64,000 nucleotides of DNA from a virus: positions 1 through 64,000 of IMG/VR virus record IMGVR_UViG_3300001681_000071. The stretch is one strand, 5' to 3'. Under the pieces are notes generated by a model, which had not been told where the DNA came from, did not search any database, and saw only the letters and a list, made by a program, of their open reading frames with translations. The position numbers and the translations under genes are program-made. Shown here in pieces: positions 30,231 to 39,272 of this stretch (the first letter of the stretch is position 1; each line of letters starts with the position of its first letter).

Positions 30231-30963
30231 CACCACCAAGACGCTTGTACTCTGCCATTACCGCTTCATAAACTGTATCTGGCATATTATCCGTGTCATA
30301 TGCGTATGATAACGACTTACAAGCCATCTTGAATTTTTGGCACTTCTCGTTTTCAAATATAAGCTGAATCATTCTGGAAGTAGAAATAGTTGGATTATCT
30401 ATCGTGATTACATCTTCGGCAATTGCGTCTTCATCTCCAGAATCCCAGACATTAGTAACGGTAGAATTTTCTGTTCTTCCACCAGCACCAGCATTGGCAT
30501 CATTGCCACTATACTTTTCATCGGGAGGAGCAAAGAAGTCTAAGGAGTCGTCTATTCCCCCAAAGGAATTGATCAAATCATCCATTTCACTACCAGTGAA
30601 GCCAAGCATCGTTGGATCAAAATCTGCAAGTTTGGCTAACTCTTCTAAGTGGTGTGCAAGCATAGCCTCATCCCATCCGGACAGTTCTCCAGAACGATTG
30701 AGCCTAATAGATAATTTTCTTGCTACCTCATCGGATACGTCCAAATAAACTATATTTGTTGTTTCGTATCCGAGTTCCTTTAAAACCTTTAGCCTTGCAT
30801 TCCCAGCAATAACCATTTGGGTTGTTTTCTGAACAATTAACGGCTCTACCTGCCCATGATCTTCAATGCTATCTCGTATAGCTGCATAGTTTTGTTCATT
30901 GTGTTTTCTTGGGTTTTGCGGATCATAGACAAGTAAATCAACTTCAACTTCGGCATATTCCAT
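30181..30963 (-). CDS. ParB/sulfiredoxin-fold protein
   Basis: The 260-residue protein begins with a ParB-like domain: LLVYDPQNPRKHNEQN, then IEDHGQVEPLIVQ and VIAGNARLKVLKELGY. The following 'LSGWDEAMLAHHLEELA...GF' stretch is typical of ParB domains that are usually fused to DNA methylases in phages. Here the C-terminus is an acidic Asp/Asn-rich region without a methylase. ParB domains are described in hypermodification gene neighbourhoods and may direct the enzymes to DNA. It overlaps the dioxygenase gene start. Confidence 0.83.
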   Translation of the reverse strand: MEYAEVEVDLLVYDPQNPRKHNEQNYAAIRDSIEDHGQVEPLIVQKTTQMVIAGNARLKVLKELGYETTNIVYLDVSDEVARKLSIRLNRSGELSGWDEAMLAHHLEELAKLADFDPTMLGFTGSEMDDLINSFGGIDDSLDFFAPPDEKYSGNDANAGAGGRTENSTVTNVWDSGDEDAIAEDVITIDNPTISTSRMIQLIFENEKCQKFKMACKSLSYAYDTDNMPDTVYEAVMAEYKRLGGDDNENNEDSGKVESIG

Positions 30964-30972
30964 CTTTAAACC

Positions 30973-31239
30973 TCACAAGTTTCTAATTATCATATATGCT
31001 AATTCCGAGATCAACACGAATAGAAATACAAGTATTATCCTGGGATAGAACAAATAATCAGAATTTTCTTCTTCGGGAGGTGGAGACATAATCAATAAAA
31101 GGTAAGGGGTATCATTATCGGAAACAGGGACAGATGAAATTATCATCCATTTCTTTTCTAATAAAGACAAAAGCTGTGGTTGGTTTATAGACTGTTCCAA
31201 ATTCAACAGGTCTATCCTAATTATAGCGTTGGTAGCCAA
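30973..31239 (-). CDS. Small protein with C-terminal membrane anchor
   Basis: The 88-residue protein has a soluble N-terminal two thirds with an acidic Pro-rich patch (SPPPEEE) and a C-terminal hydrophobic helix (residues ~67-86) ending in Arg-Asn-Leu, i.e. a tail-anchored protein. It lies nine bases upstream of the ParB-like gene. Role unknown. Confidence 0.72.
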   Translation of the reverse strand: MATNAIIRIDLLNLEQSINQPQLLSLLEKKWMIISSVPVSDNDTPYLLLIMSPPPEEENSDYLFYPRIILVFLFVLISELAYMIIRNL

Positions 31240-31286
31240 TAGTGACCTCCATGACTTACTGAATTAGTATAACTACTTATTATTTT

Positions 31287-31532
31287 TTATCCACTTTTTG
31301 GGTATACAGCCGTACAATCCTTCCCAATACAAAACATTCGATGCTGTCCTTCTGCATCTAATACTATCCATCTCTCTGTATGTATACTATGTCGCATAGT
31401 CTCATCAATGCACAGTTTCATAGCATCATCAAGCGATGATGAAGGAACCACAGTGTATAAAGATCCTTTCTTGATTGTAAGATACTTCCCTTTGTTGTTG
31501 AACAAACAGTCTTTTATGATTTCATACTTCAT
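31287..31532 (-). CDS. Unknown 81-residue protein
   Basis: A beta-rich small protein with a KGSLYTV stretch, then His/Arg-rich middle and two Cys. No family is recognised. It lies directly downstream (8 bases) of the primase-helicase gene. Confidence 0.72.
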   Translation of the reverse strand: MKYEIIKDCLFNNKGKYLTIKKGSLYTVVPSSSLDDAMKLCIDETMRHSIHTERWIVLDAEGQHRMFCIGKDCTAVYPKSG

Positions 31533-31540
31533 GTGCCACC

Positions 31541-33457
31541 CTACTTTGGTATAACGACCCTTGCGTTTCTCTTACCGGCTGGCGTTAAATTCCAACTATC
31601 AGCATAGATACAGGCCAATGGATCAAAAGCCATTACACAGTGAGAGCCAGCCTTTCCAAACTCACTTCTAACTTTATCAAGGTATACAACTGTTGATGGT
31701 TTAGAGTCTTCGCTTTTTATAGGCAGTCGCTGAACAACAATCCCAACGTGAGCATCTTGTCTAATCGCACTTGCTCCCTTTAGGTCAGTTATCTTCACCC
31801 TGCGTTGCTGACTAACGGACAGATTATTAGGATGGCAAACGAGAACAATCGTTATATTGTCATTGATAGCAATAGTAGCCAATCGTCTGACTGTACTTTC
31901 TATAGCTAACCTCTCATCCATATTGCTTTCTGGTTTCGTTAAGAACCCAAGGTGATCTATTAAAGCTATCTTTAGATCGTGTCTGCGAACAGAATATCGG
32001 ATAGTTGAAATTACCTTCTCAACATCGAGTTCTCCATAGTGGTCTAAAATCATAATGGGCAACTTGCCAAGTTCTTCACACGCAATACGCCTTTGTGCCT
32101 CGGAATGTCTTGTGAAGTCATTGCCTAATTGATGGCGCAATAATTTCTGCACTGTTCCTATTGGCCTTTGTTCAAACGATGTAAGCAGAACCGGAACACC
32201 ACGTAATGCCTGTTCCCACATCAACCATGTAGCCCATGTGGTTTTACCGTGTCCAGTATCCCCCGTAACCACCCATAAGCCGGGTCTGATACCTCCAAAT
32301 ATGGCATCCAACTTTTGACTTCCCATAGGCAAACCAGCAAGACTCTGTGGATTTTTTATGAGTTCTTCTATGTCATCGCTATAGCTATCAACATTGCGAA
32401 GTGTTGCCTCAAAGTAATCCTCATAGTTCGATAATATGTCTCCTATTGTGGATGCTTTTGCCTTTTGTTGTAATGCTTCGCCAGGGTCATTATACTGCTT
32501 ACTTCTTATGCGGAAACAACGAAATTTCCCAAGTTTAGAGGCCAATTTCTCAGACCCTTCATCACCTGCTTTATCGTTGTCATACCAGAGATAGAACCCC
32601 TGATAAGGCTCCATAGAATCGAGCCATTGGGTACACCAGTTTGCGCTCGCTCCAGTTGTGCCAGAAACCACTGTAGAACCGTATCCATACGTCCTAAGAG
32701 CCAATACATCAAGTTCTCCTTCTGTCACTATTACAAACTTACTTTTATCTTCCGATAACTGATCGAAGCCGTATAAAGGCATTGGCCTTGAAGGACAGAC
32801 TCTATAGGTTTTCATATCTGGAGGTACAGACCTAAACCTCATGTTAACTATCTTCCCAAATCGGTCCTTCAACGGTATAACGAGCCAATTCTTTCCCCTT
32901 GACTTCATATATCCTAAATTAGCATCACGAATAACGCTTTCACTTATACGCCTAGTCTCTATTAGATAGTCAAGTACAGGTTTTCCTTCATTGCTAAATA
33001 AGTTACCAGCATAAATATCTGGCAATTTTTCATCCCAGCGAAAGATGCTTGAACCTGACGGGTCGGGTGGAGATGTAAACTCTTTTCTTACCGTATTATC
33101 AAGCAAACCGTCTATCGTTACAATCTTCTCTTTTGCCTTTTCTAAAGAAAATCCATTCTCTAGCGCCCAATTTAGTACCTTTTTCTTCTGACCTGGCCCA
33201 GAAGACCTGTATAGGTTTCCAACAACCTTACACGACACTAAGTCCGTCATGCTTCCGTGTGATTTACAAACATGACAACACCAGCCACTACCATTGGACG
33301 TTACTCCAATTGGGAATCTGCCATCCTCACTTCCTCTTTTCATTGCACGACATTTTGGGCATGGACCCCAACTTCCGGCCTTTCCTGATTTTAGGCCAAT
33401 TTTAGGCCCAATCTTAACTATACCAGCCTTGTTCATAATCTCAAACGCAGTCATCAT
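31541..33457 (-). CDS. Primase-helicase (T7 gp4-like)
   Basis: The ~638-residue protein starts at ATG 33457, overlapping the upstream gene. Its domains run in the order of T7 gp4. First is a zinc ribbon (CPKC near residue 33, CCHVC near 60), then TOPRIM primase (VTEGELDVLAL near 245, WYDNDKAGDEG near 291), then a DnaB/RecA-like helicase with GDTGHGKTT (399-407) and a LIDHLG Walker B. It primes and unwinds DNA at the phage fork. No phage polymerase is visible in the window, so it lies elsewhere or the host's is used. Confidence 0.93.
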   Translation of the reverse strand: MMTAFEIMNKAGIVKIGPKIGLKSGKAGSWGPCPKCRAMKRGSEDGRFPIGVTSNGSGWCCHVCKSHGSMTDLVSCKVVGNLYRSSGPGQKKKVLNWALENGFSLEKAKEKIVTIDGLLDNTVRKEFTSPPDPSGSSIFRWDEKLPDIYAGNLFSNEGKPVLDYLIETRRISESVIRDANLGYMKSRGKNWLVIPLKDRFGKIVNMRFRSVPPDMKTYRVCPSRPMPLYGFDQLSEDKSKFVIVTEGELDVLALRTYGYGSTVVSGTTGASANWCTQWLDSMEPYQGFYLWYDNDKAGDEGSEKLASKLGKFRCFRIRSKQYNDPGEALQQKAKASTIGDILSNYEDYFEATLRNVDSYSDDIEELIKNPQSLAGLPMGSQKLDAIFGGIRPGLWVVTGDTGHGKTTWATWLMWEQALRGVPVLLTSFEQRPIGTVQKLLRHQLGNDFTRHSEAQRRIACEELGKLPIMILDHYGELDVEKVISTIRYSVRRHDLKIALIDHLGFLTKPESNMDERLAIESTVRRLATIAINDNITIVLVCHPNNLSVSQQRRVKITDLKGASAIRQDAHVGIVVQRLPIKSEDSKPSTVVYLDKVRSEFGKAGSHCVMAFDPLACIYADSWNLTPAGKRNARVVIPK

Positions 33458-33815
33458 TAGCCTCAACAATCATATAAGGTATATATACTTCGCTTATTTC
33501 CGAAGCCTTATTATGTTTCTGCCAATTCACTGCTCTGTCATATTTGTCATCGAACTTCCGTTCTCTAAACAAATTGTCTAACGTTGTATACGACACCCCA
33601 GAAGAACCACGCATAAATTGTGAGTAGTTGTCTTCTGACTCAGAGATATACTTTATAACTAATAGAACCCTATCCTTTCCGAACTTCTTTACAGCACGAA
33701 GTATCTTTTGTTCTATTTTTGCGGTCATTCTCAATGATGGGTCATACCCACATTTTTTTCTTAATGACTTCCATTGATTGAAAATTTCTCTAACTTGCCT
33801 CGTTAAGTTCTCCAC
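33441..33815 (-). CDS. Putative replication accessory protein
   Basis: The 124-residue protein starts at GTG 33815 inside the RuvC-like gene's end. A helical body ending 'SGVSYTTLDNLFRERKFD' resembles the C-terminal segment of phage replication initiators or helicase loaders (pattern WxxxxNLFRxxKF). Location directly before the primase-helicase supports such a role; this is inference. Confidence 0.68.
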   Translation of the reverse strand: MENLTRQVREIFNQWKSLRKKCGYDPSLRMTAKIEQKILRAVKKFGKDRVLLVIKYISESEDNYSQFMRGSSGVSYTTLDNLFRERKFDDKYDRAVNWQKHNKASEISEVYIPYMIVEANDDCV

Positions 33816-34434
33816 TTAGTAACTCCGGTTCTGGTTTATATGGTTGTTGTTCGTCTGTTTCTTCTCTTTTAGACCACAAAGCAACGCCAGCAGCGTCAGA
33901 GATATGGTCCTGTCTTCCTTGTTGGTATAGGGCTATGCCAAGATGCGGCAATAGTTTAGGCATTATTTCAAGAGATAATCTTTTAGCCTCTTCCCGTTTT
34001 ATTCTTCTATTGACTCCAAGAACATCTTTTCTCCAAGTCATTACAGGAACAAATCTTACATCAACATCATGGTAAAGTTCTATTCCTCCAAGCAAAGCAC
34101 CTGTGAATCTAGCCAAGTGAAGAGCAGTTCTTCCTGATCCGGCACGGATATATATATCTTCACAAGCGAGTTTGAATGGAGTTTTTTCTAGCTCTGGCAA
34201 GTGTGCAATTACAGACCCTATTTTTGAAGGGCGATCTACTATAATCAATTGTTCTGTTCGCTTTATCATTCTTACGATTGACACTTTCCAAACACGTTTC
34301 TTTTTTCTTACTCTCTTATTCCACAGAACGGATATAGCGGCAGTGCCGTTGATTAGCACCACCGCTGATCCGTTATTAGCGGGGTCTATGCCTATATAAA
34401 TTTCATTAGAATGGCAATTCTTCCCAAGACTCAT
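33790..34434 (-). CDS. RuvC-like Holliday-junction resolvase
   Basis: The 214-residue protein starts at ATG 34434 (GGGGAAG upstream); longer starts are in the previous gene. It shows the RNase H/RuvC fold: YIGIDPANNGSAV (first catalytic Asp near residue 15), LACEDIYIRAG with a second acid, TWRKDVLG, and QDHISDAAGVALW with the final acid pair. It cuts branched DNA, likely before packaging or in recombination. Overlaps neighbours at both ends. Confidence 0.85.
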   Translation of the reverse strand: MSLGKNCHSNEIYIGIDPANNGSAVVLINGTAAISVLWNKRVRKKKRVWKVSIVRMIKRTEQLIIVDRPSKIGSVIAHLPELEKTPFKLACEDIYIRAGSGRTALHLARFTGALLGGIELYHDVDVRFVPVMTWRKDVLGVNRRIKREEAKRLSLEIMPKLLPHLGIALYQQGRQDHISDAAGVALWSKREETDEQQPYKPEPELLSGELNEAS

Positions 34435-35011
34435 TTGTTTCTTCCCCACCGATATTTTTATCATCGTGTGGTTGGACTTGCTCATCAAATGAATTTAAGA
34501 ACTTGATTTTGTGATAAATATCGCCATATTCAATTCTTTTATCAATCATCTTCTGGATGCTAACTACAGCCTTAGCTATCACTTCCTTTTGTTGGTCTGT
34601 GACTTTTGATGACCGTGCAACATTGTAATATTTAATGTTCAGATATGTTTTTTCGTTGTAAGTTCTTTCGGCAAATGTGCCTTTGAAAACCTTTCCTTCG
34701 CGAACGATAGAAATAATATCTTCCATCCTCTCTGGATCAAACGGTATCTCACATCCCATTGCAGCCGCAAACTTTCCAATTTTCCAGGTAGCATTTTCAG
34801 TAAGGTAGAATTTATCAGAATGGATTATACCCACATCGTTACTGTCCTCTAAATCCTCAACGACAACATAAGTTATCTCCAACACGTTCTTCTCAAAGGA
34901 CTCCTTAAACCCAATCGCTATTGGGGATAGGATTTTACGCCCTTCGTGTATAATTCGTTTGATTTGCTCATTATCGCCATCTGTTTTCCAATCATTCGGA
35001 TTGACTTTCAT
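34406..35011 (-). CDS. Probable single-strand DNA-binding / DUF669-like protein
   Basis: The 201-residue protein has a beta-rich core (FEKNVLEITYVVVED, residues ~38-52) and the 'LTENATWKIGKFAAAMG' helix, followed by an OB-like strand block and an acidic tail ending in EELPF. This resembles phage DUF669-type proteins and SSB-like acidic tails. Placed between Sak4-like and RuvC-like genes, it probably coats ssDNA in recombination and replication. Confidence 0.68.
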   Translation of the reverse strand: MKVNPNDWKTDGDNEQIKRIIHEGRKILSPIAIGFKESFEKNVLEITYVVVEDLEDSNDVGIIHSDKFYLTENATWKIGKFAAAMGCEIPFDPERMEDIISIVREGKVFKGTFAERTYNEKTYLNIKYYNVARSSKVTDQQKEVIAKAVVSIQKMIDKRIEYGDIYHKIKFLNSFDEQVQPHDDKNIGGEETNESWEELPF

Positions 35012-35831
35012 TTTCTTTCTCCACGGTTTCGGTTTCTATATTTATACTGGTTATTACTCTATCTATTATCTCTTCCATGTTGGGATTGGTTATTACTGAC
35101 TCCAATCCGAAACAAGGCTTACACATATAATTCTCAGGCCCATCGAACATTAACTTTCTAATTGCTACGTCTTCTGGGTTCTTAGCTCTTGTTCTATATA
35201 GGAATCCAACAGCCGAGAAGAATTGCATAACTTCGTTGCCTGTTTTCTTTCCTTCAAACATTGGTCCGACATATCTAACATCATCACCACCAGTGGTAAC
35301 TTCAGATAGGCACGTACAGACAACATGGGCTGGAACATCACGTATCCATCGAATTAGTCTTCTCATTCTGTCAGCTAATCTGCCCCAATCTTGAATTCTA
35401 AACTCAGGATTGTCTTCGCCTTTGGCTTCAAGAATTTCAGTTTTAATTAAACGCTGTACCTCAGTTAAAGAATCAATGACCAAAGTATCGAACATATGCT
35501 CTATTCCATCAGAATCTTTTAGACTTCCAGATTGAACTTGCATAAGAATATTGCGTAGATCATTCGCTGTAGTGCAAGTGATTATTAAAGCGTCCTTATT
35601 TGAATGAACAGCACTAACAGCACCGTTCGCCTCAGTTAAGATTATTAAAGGGTTTTTAGAACCCGCAGCAAGAAATGTCTTACCTGATCCAGAATCGCCT
35701 ATTACAAGTATCTTTGCTTTGGCTTGCTTATCTCGGAAAGCATTAGCAGCCTTAACTACGATGATAGGTTTTGTTTCTGGCTTATGGTTTGAATCGTCCT
35801 TTGGTCGTTTCTTGTTATTTTTTGGTGGCAT
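34992..35831 (-). CDS. Sak4-like RecA-fold ATPase
   Basis: The 279-residue protein has Walker A GDSGSGKT (residues 45-52), a LVIDSLTEV Walker B, and the arrangement of phage AAA_24/Sak4 single-strand annealing ATPases. In the family it promotes annealing or recombination together with an SSB, encoded next in this operon. The N-terminus is basic and disordered. Confidence 0.83.
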   Translation of the reverse strand: MPPKNNKKRPKDDSNHKPETKPIIVVKAANAFRDKQAKAKILVIGDSGSGKTFLAAGSKNPLIILTEANGAVSAVHSNKDALIITCTTANDLRNILMQVQSGSLKDSDGIEHMFDTLVIDSLTEVQRLIKTEILEAKGEDNPEFRIQDWGRLADRMRRLIRWIRDVPAHVVCTCLSEVTTGGDDVRYVGPMFEGKKTGNEVMQFFSAVGFLYRTRAKNPEDVAIRKLMFDGPENYMCKPCFGLESVITNPNMEEIIDRVITSINIETETVEKENESQSE

Positions 35832-35846
35832 AATGCTCCATTGGTT

Positions 35847-37094
35847 TTATGTTTGGTTGTTGATAACCCACCTCATAGTGGGAAGCTGTGGATACTGTAT
35901 GACCTCTAAAGGAGTGTTAGCAATGCAATTAGCACCGAATTGGCACTTTCCCCATCTGTCACACAATGGATGACGTAAAGAAGCAAAATCAAACTGTCTT
36001 TTTGAATGTGGATTTATCCTGACTAGTTCATTCCGCTTTTCTGATAGCTTTTTTGCTACCGCGTAGTCTTCAACTGTAGTTCTTTCTATGTCTTCTTCCG
36101 TTATCCATCCGTATTCTATTCCAAAGTAATCGCTGTCCTTCTGTTCTTTACATTCACGGTAGTGTTCTTCATAGTCAGAAAAATCAAGATCATTTTCTAT
36201 TACCGCTTTCTTGAATTGCCAAGAAGGACCAAGCCTTGCTGTACTAAGCTTTCCAGACTTTAGCGGTTTTGGTGGGTTCGGTATTTTTGAACTACATATA
36301 TCCCACAAGTATCCAGCAACCCGCTCGCATTTTAAAGAGCTAAAACAACCATGCTCCAGTTCATACTGTAATAAGCGACAATATGATGGAAGTTGTAAAT
36401 CGTAAGAGAGCTTGTTCCTGTATGTCGAAAGAGAAGAGGTTGTTTTGTGGTCAATTATCCATAAATAGCCGTTGTCATTATCCATAAGAATAGCGTCAGC
36501 TTTCCCTATTTTATACCACGGCATTTGCATCTCAAAAGAATCGTGAATTTCCCCTACTTTTGCCAACCTATATTGTTTTACACCCTTGATTTCTTCTTCT
36601 ATAAATCTCTCGTTGCTTACAAAATGGTCGCCTTGTAAATCAAAAACAGGTGCAATTAATTCTTGTTCGATGGCTATAAGTGTATATTTACCAGATATAT
36701 GCTTGTTCCAACTTGCAACCCAACCCTCGGTGGAGTTTGCCATTCGTTGTTGAATCTCTTGGTGGAAATCTTCGTATTCATAGTCATTCAAATCATACTT
36801 ACTGAGTTCGTCAGAGATGAATTTCATATGAACACCACAGTCCATCTCTTTTTTTACCCTGTCAAACTGTAAATTTGAACCAAATCTAAAGAGTAGATAT
36901 TCAAGCCAGGAGTGCCAAATTATTCCATAAGCCCGTGGTTTGGACATACCTTTAGTATTGAATTCTTGAACGTATTTATATGTCCATAGTCGGTTACACC
37001 CAAACACGGACCTTTCCGTCTGACTAAAGACCATAGCTTGGCCCAATTGTGAGACTCGTTCACTTTTTTCGTACCGATTTACTATTAATTTCAA
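35847..37094 (-). CDS. PD-(D/E)XK nuclease with Cys cluster, Cas4/RecB-like
   Basis: The 415-residue protein starts at TTG 37094. IGKADAIL and WIIDHKTTS form the catalytic D...(D/E)xK core (residues ~205-232) with QLPSYCRLLQYEL helix after it. An early Cys (VFGC, near residue 34) and three late Cys (CDRWGKCQFGANC) fit the Fe-S cluster of Cas4/AddB-type nucleases. It probably resects DNA ends for the Sak4/SSB system. It opens the leftward replication-modification operon. Confidence 0.86.
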   Translation of the reverse strand: MKLIVNRYEKSERVSQLGQAMVFSQTERSVFGCNRLWTYKYVQEFNTKGMSKPRAYGIIWHSWLEYLLFRFGSNLQFDRVKKEMDCGVHMKFISDELSKYDLNDYEYEDFHQEIQQRMANSTEGWVASWNKHISGKYTLIAIEQELIAPVFDLQGDHFVSNERFIEEEIKGVKQYRLAKVGEIHDSFEMQMPWYKIGKADAILMDNDNGYLWIIDHKTTSSLSTYRNKLSYDLQLPSYCRLLQYELEHGCFSSLKCERVAGYLWDICSSKIPNPPKPLKSGKLSTARLGPSWQFKKAVIENDLDFSDYEEHYRECKEQKDSDYFGIEYGWITEEDIERTTVEDYAVAKKLSEKRNELVRINPHSKRQFDFASLRHPLCDRWGKCQFGANCIANTPLEVIQYPQLPTMRWVINNQT

Positions 37095-37229
37095 TTGGTT
37101 CTCAAGTTATAGAATAATTTTATTACTCAAATCAGGATATTTATTATACAAATAAGATAACAACATTTCGAGGAAATAGCCACACAAACATCATTAATTT
37201 AATTAATTAATTATAACTCTATAACTGAA

Positions 37230-37257
37230 GAAGGGAGGGGAACCAATCCCTCCCTTC
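37230..37257. terminator. Strong 10-bp hairpin, probable bidirectional terminator or processing site
   Basis: GAAGGGAGGG (37230-37239) pairs perfectly with CCCTCCCTTC (37248-37257). T-tracts are weak on both sides. A smaller GTAAAG/CTTTAC hairpin follows at 37262-37279. The ~280 bases between the lysis-type genes and the nuclease gene contain no ORF I support and must hold the promoter of the leftward operon. Confidence 0.6.
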
Positions 37258-37374
37258 AGGGGTAAAGTAAAAACTTTACACAACCATAAAACCAGTATTA
37301 TAAGCCAAGCGGCACAATCCTAGGAAGTTGAACGTCTTGGCTGTATTTGGATAGTATCATAATTATTATCAAAA

Positions 37375-37683
37375 TCAAGAACTTTGTTCGTCTTTTTGGA
37401 TAAACCCGCTTTTCGCCATTGCTGCCCGTACAAAAGCATCCACGGCAGATTGACCCCCCAAGTACAACGCCTGTACTGTACCAGCGGCATAAACCATTGC
37501 AGATAGAACATTGGCGTCAATACCCTTTCGTATTCCGAACCAAATCAAACCCAACCAGCCGATGTTCCAAATCATTGCTGCCAAGAATTTCTTGGAGCCT
37601 AAAGGCGTTTTCTTGATCTCATCCAACCATTTATCATTATTTCCGTTTTTCAAAGATTCGCTCACAGTCTTCACTCCCTTCAC
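37375..37683 (-). CDS. Holin-like membrane protein
   Basis: The 102-residue protein starts at GTG 37683 (weak ribosome site). It has two hydrophobic segments (residues ~33-50 and ~56-77) between a charged N-terminus and a charged C-terminus. Size and topology fit class II holins, and a wall-active enzyme lies upstream in the same operon, but no holin family is recognised. Confidence 0.6.
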   Translation of the reverse strand: MKGVKTVSESLKNGNNDKWLDEIKKTPLGSKKFLAAMIWNIGWLGLIWFGIRKGIDANVLSAMVYAAGTVQALYLGGQSAVDAFVRAAMAKSGFIQKDEQSS

Positions 37684-38056
37684 ATGCTTTAAGTATCACA
37701 ACTGAATTCAAAATATTTCCTATAGACTCACACTCTTGACCAGAAGTCTTGCTATCAATGCCTCTTGTGGTCATACGGCAAAACATTTCTCTACACAAAC
37801 CATCTTCGTGTTTGTCTATATATTCCATAGAACAAGGTATTTCCAATAAGTCTATGTTTGTAAGCTGTTTCTGAACAGCTATTTGTTCCTCGGCTACTTT
37901 GTTATCAGGAACTATCACTACAGGTACAATGTCGGGCCTTCTATTCAAGGCCATGAATGTGCCAGCCGTTCCACCGCCACCAACAATAGTACCAATCAAA
38001 ATCCATCCCCACCAAGTCATATTAACCTCTGCTATTTTTTCTAAATCTACTTTCAT
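37637..38056 (-). CDS. N-terminally membrane-anchored Cys-rich protein
   Basis: The 139-residue protein has a membrane segment at residues ~13-35 (WWGWILIG, Gly-rich), then a periplasmic-type domain with seven Cys, as in disulphide-bonded secreted proteins. Overlap of ATGA with the methylase gene shows coupling. A spanin-like lysis accessory is possible from location; not a recognised family. Confidence 0.62.
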   Translation of the reverse strand: MKVDLEKIAEVNMTWWGWILIGTIVGGGGTAGTFMALNRRPDIVPVVIVPDNKVAEEQIAVQKQLTNIDLLEIPCSMEYIDKHEDGLCREMFCRMTTRGIDSKTSGQECESIGNILNSVVILKACEGSEDCERIFEKRK

Positions 38057-38604
38057 ACTATATCCAAACTTACATCCGAAATGACTTCATCACCCCAACA
38101 ATCCCAACCATCAACTCTTCTTCTTGCGAACAATTCTATTTTGTTTTGAACAGGGAACATATCCTCTATCCTTTGACGTACTTCTTCCGGCTTCTGGCTG
38201 TGTTTTGTGCGCTTTGAGTATACATACTGCCTTGCGTTCCTTATGCCTCTTGGTTGCGGAATACGCCCCCTTTTACCCAGCAAACAGAGTTCGCACTGAG
38301 ACATTGTGTAAAATCCTGGGTTTACTCTTACTTTATCCCACACAAAACCGACTGTAGCCCACTTGAAACCCCAAGACCTCATAAGGTCTACCGCTTGGTC
38401 TAAATGCGGGTTAGTTGTCCACATGAATAGCAAACAATCATCGTCACAGATAGAAGTAACATTAAGACGTTTAAGGTCTTTGAGCTTTATGGTCGAATAA
38501 TGAGAGATAGCTCCTCCGGTATCTATCCCACCTTCACCGTTATGTTGTTTTTGTCCTTTGTAATCCCATGGTGGGTCCACATAAATGACTTGGTACTTTT
38601 TCAT
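38053..38604 (-). CDS. MT-A70-family adenine methyltransferase
   Basis: The 183-residue enzyme begins YQVIYVDPPWDY, the DPPW catalytic motif of MT-A70 N6-adenine methyltransferases. LFMWTTNPH, the central strands and 'KPEEVRQRIEDMFP' complete the pattern. It methylates adenine in DNA, probably to protect phage DNA or alter regulation. It lies between lysis-type genes, overlapping both by four bases. Confidence 0.9.
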   Translation of the reverse strand: MKKYQVIYVDPPWDYKGQKQHNGEGGIDTGGAISHYSTIKLKDLKRLNVTSICDDDCLLFMWTTNPHLDQAVDLMRSWGFKWATVGFVWDKVRVNPGFYTMSQCELCLLGKRGRIPQPRGIRNARQYVYSKRTKHSQKPEEVRQRIEDMFPVQNKIELFARRRVDGWDCWGDEVISDVSLDIV

Positions 38605-39179
38605 TCTTCAATCAATGTATACGAAAAGCTATTTCCATAAAGTGATGCCGAAAGCCTACAGAAAGACATAAAAACATCAAACTCCTTTGGATGAGCAAAT
38701 ACTTGGCAACCTGCTGACCACTTTTCTACTACGGTAGACTCCCTACGAGAATTGGACCTATGAATGTTTATTCCGAACCATCCCTCAGATACGCTACTGG
38801 CATCCATATCCAACACATTGTCTCTGTTAGAATCCCTATAGACCTTAACCTTCCCATTACGTTGGCATAAAGCATCATAGCGACCTCTATGTTTGTCTAT
38901 TTTCCATACCCCGCGATACTGACCAGGAACGAGTATAGCTGTGCCTTCTATTCTGCTTGGGTTTTGTAAATGATATAAACCGGGGTCAGTGGTAATTTGG
39001 AAGCATATATCTATCCAATTCCCAATCTCATCCTTACAAACAACATGCAAACTATCGTTATAAGTATTTGATATATTGTCCTGAGAGCGAACACCGATGA
39101 GGTTTAAATTCCACACCCCTGTTTCAAATACAGTGTGTCCAAGGTCTTTAGATTTTTGAAGAATAGCAGGTATAGGCAT
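38601..39179 (-). CDS. L,D-transpeptidase/YkuD-fold cell-wall protein
   Basis: The 192-residue protein starts at ATG 39179 (CGGAG upstream). The C-terminal FGINIH...WSAGCQVF places His and Cys in an H-(x)15-S-x-G-C arrangement like the YkuD catalytic site. The rest (NLNLIGVRS, TTDPGLYHL, GTAILVPGQYRG) matches a phage family I recall with this end. YkuD enzymes act on peptidoglycan cross-links, so it may be the lysin or a wall remodeller. No signal peptide is seen. Confidence 0.72.
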   Translation of the reverse strand: MPIPAILQKSKDLGHTVFETGVWNLNLIGVRSQDNISNTYNDSLHVVCKDEIGNWIDICFQITTDPGLYHLQNPSRIEGTAILVPGQYRGVWKIDKHRGRYDALCQRNGKVKVYRDSNRDNVLDMDASSVSEGWFGINIHRSNSRRESTVVEKWSAGCQVFAHPKEFDVFMSFCRLSASLYGNSFSYTLIEE

Positions 39180-39272
39180 AGTTTTCTCCGTTTTACAGTA
39201 GCCGAAGAAAAGATAATGCAGCCAAGGTCTGTTGTCGATTACCATAAACCACCGCCAACTTTAATCACATTT

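Noticed and set aside
37320-37520. Leftward 66-codon ORF overlapping the holin-like gene
   Set aside because: The overlapping frame encodes a well-formed two-helix membrane protein; this one lacks a ribosome site.
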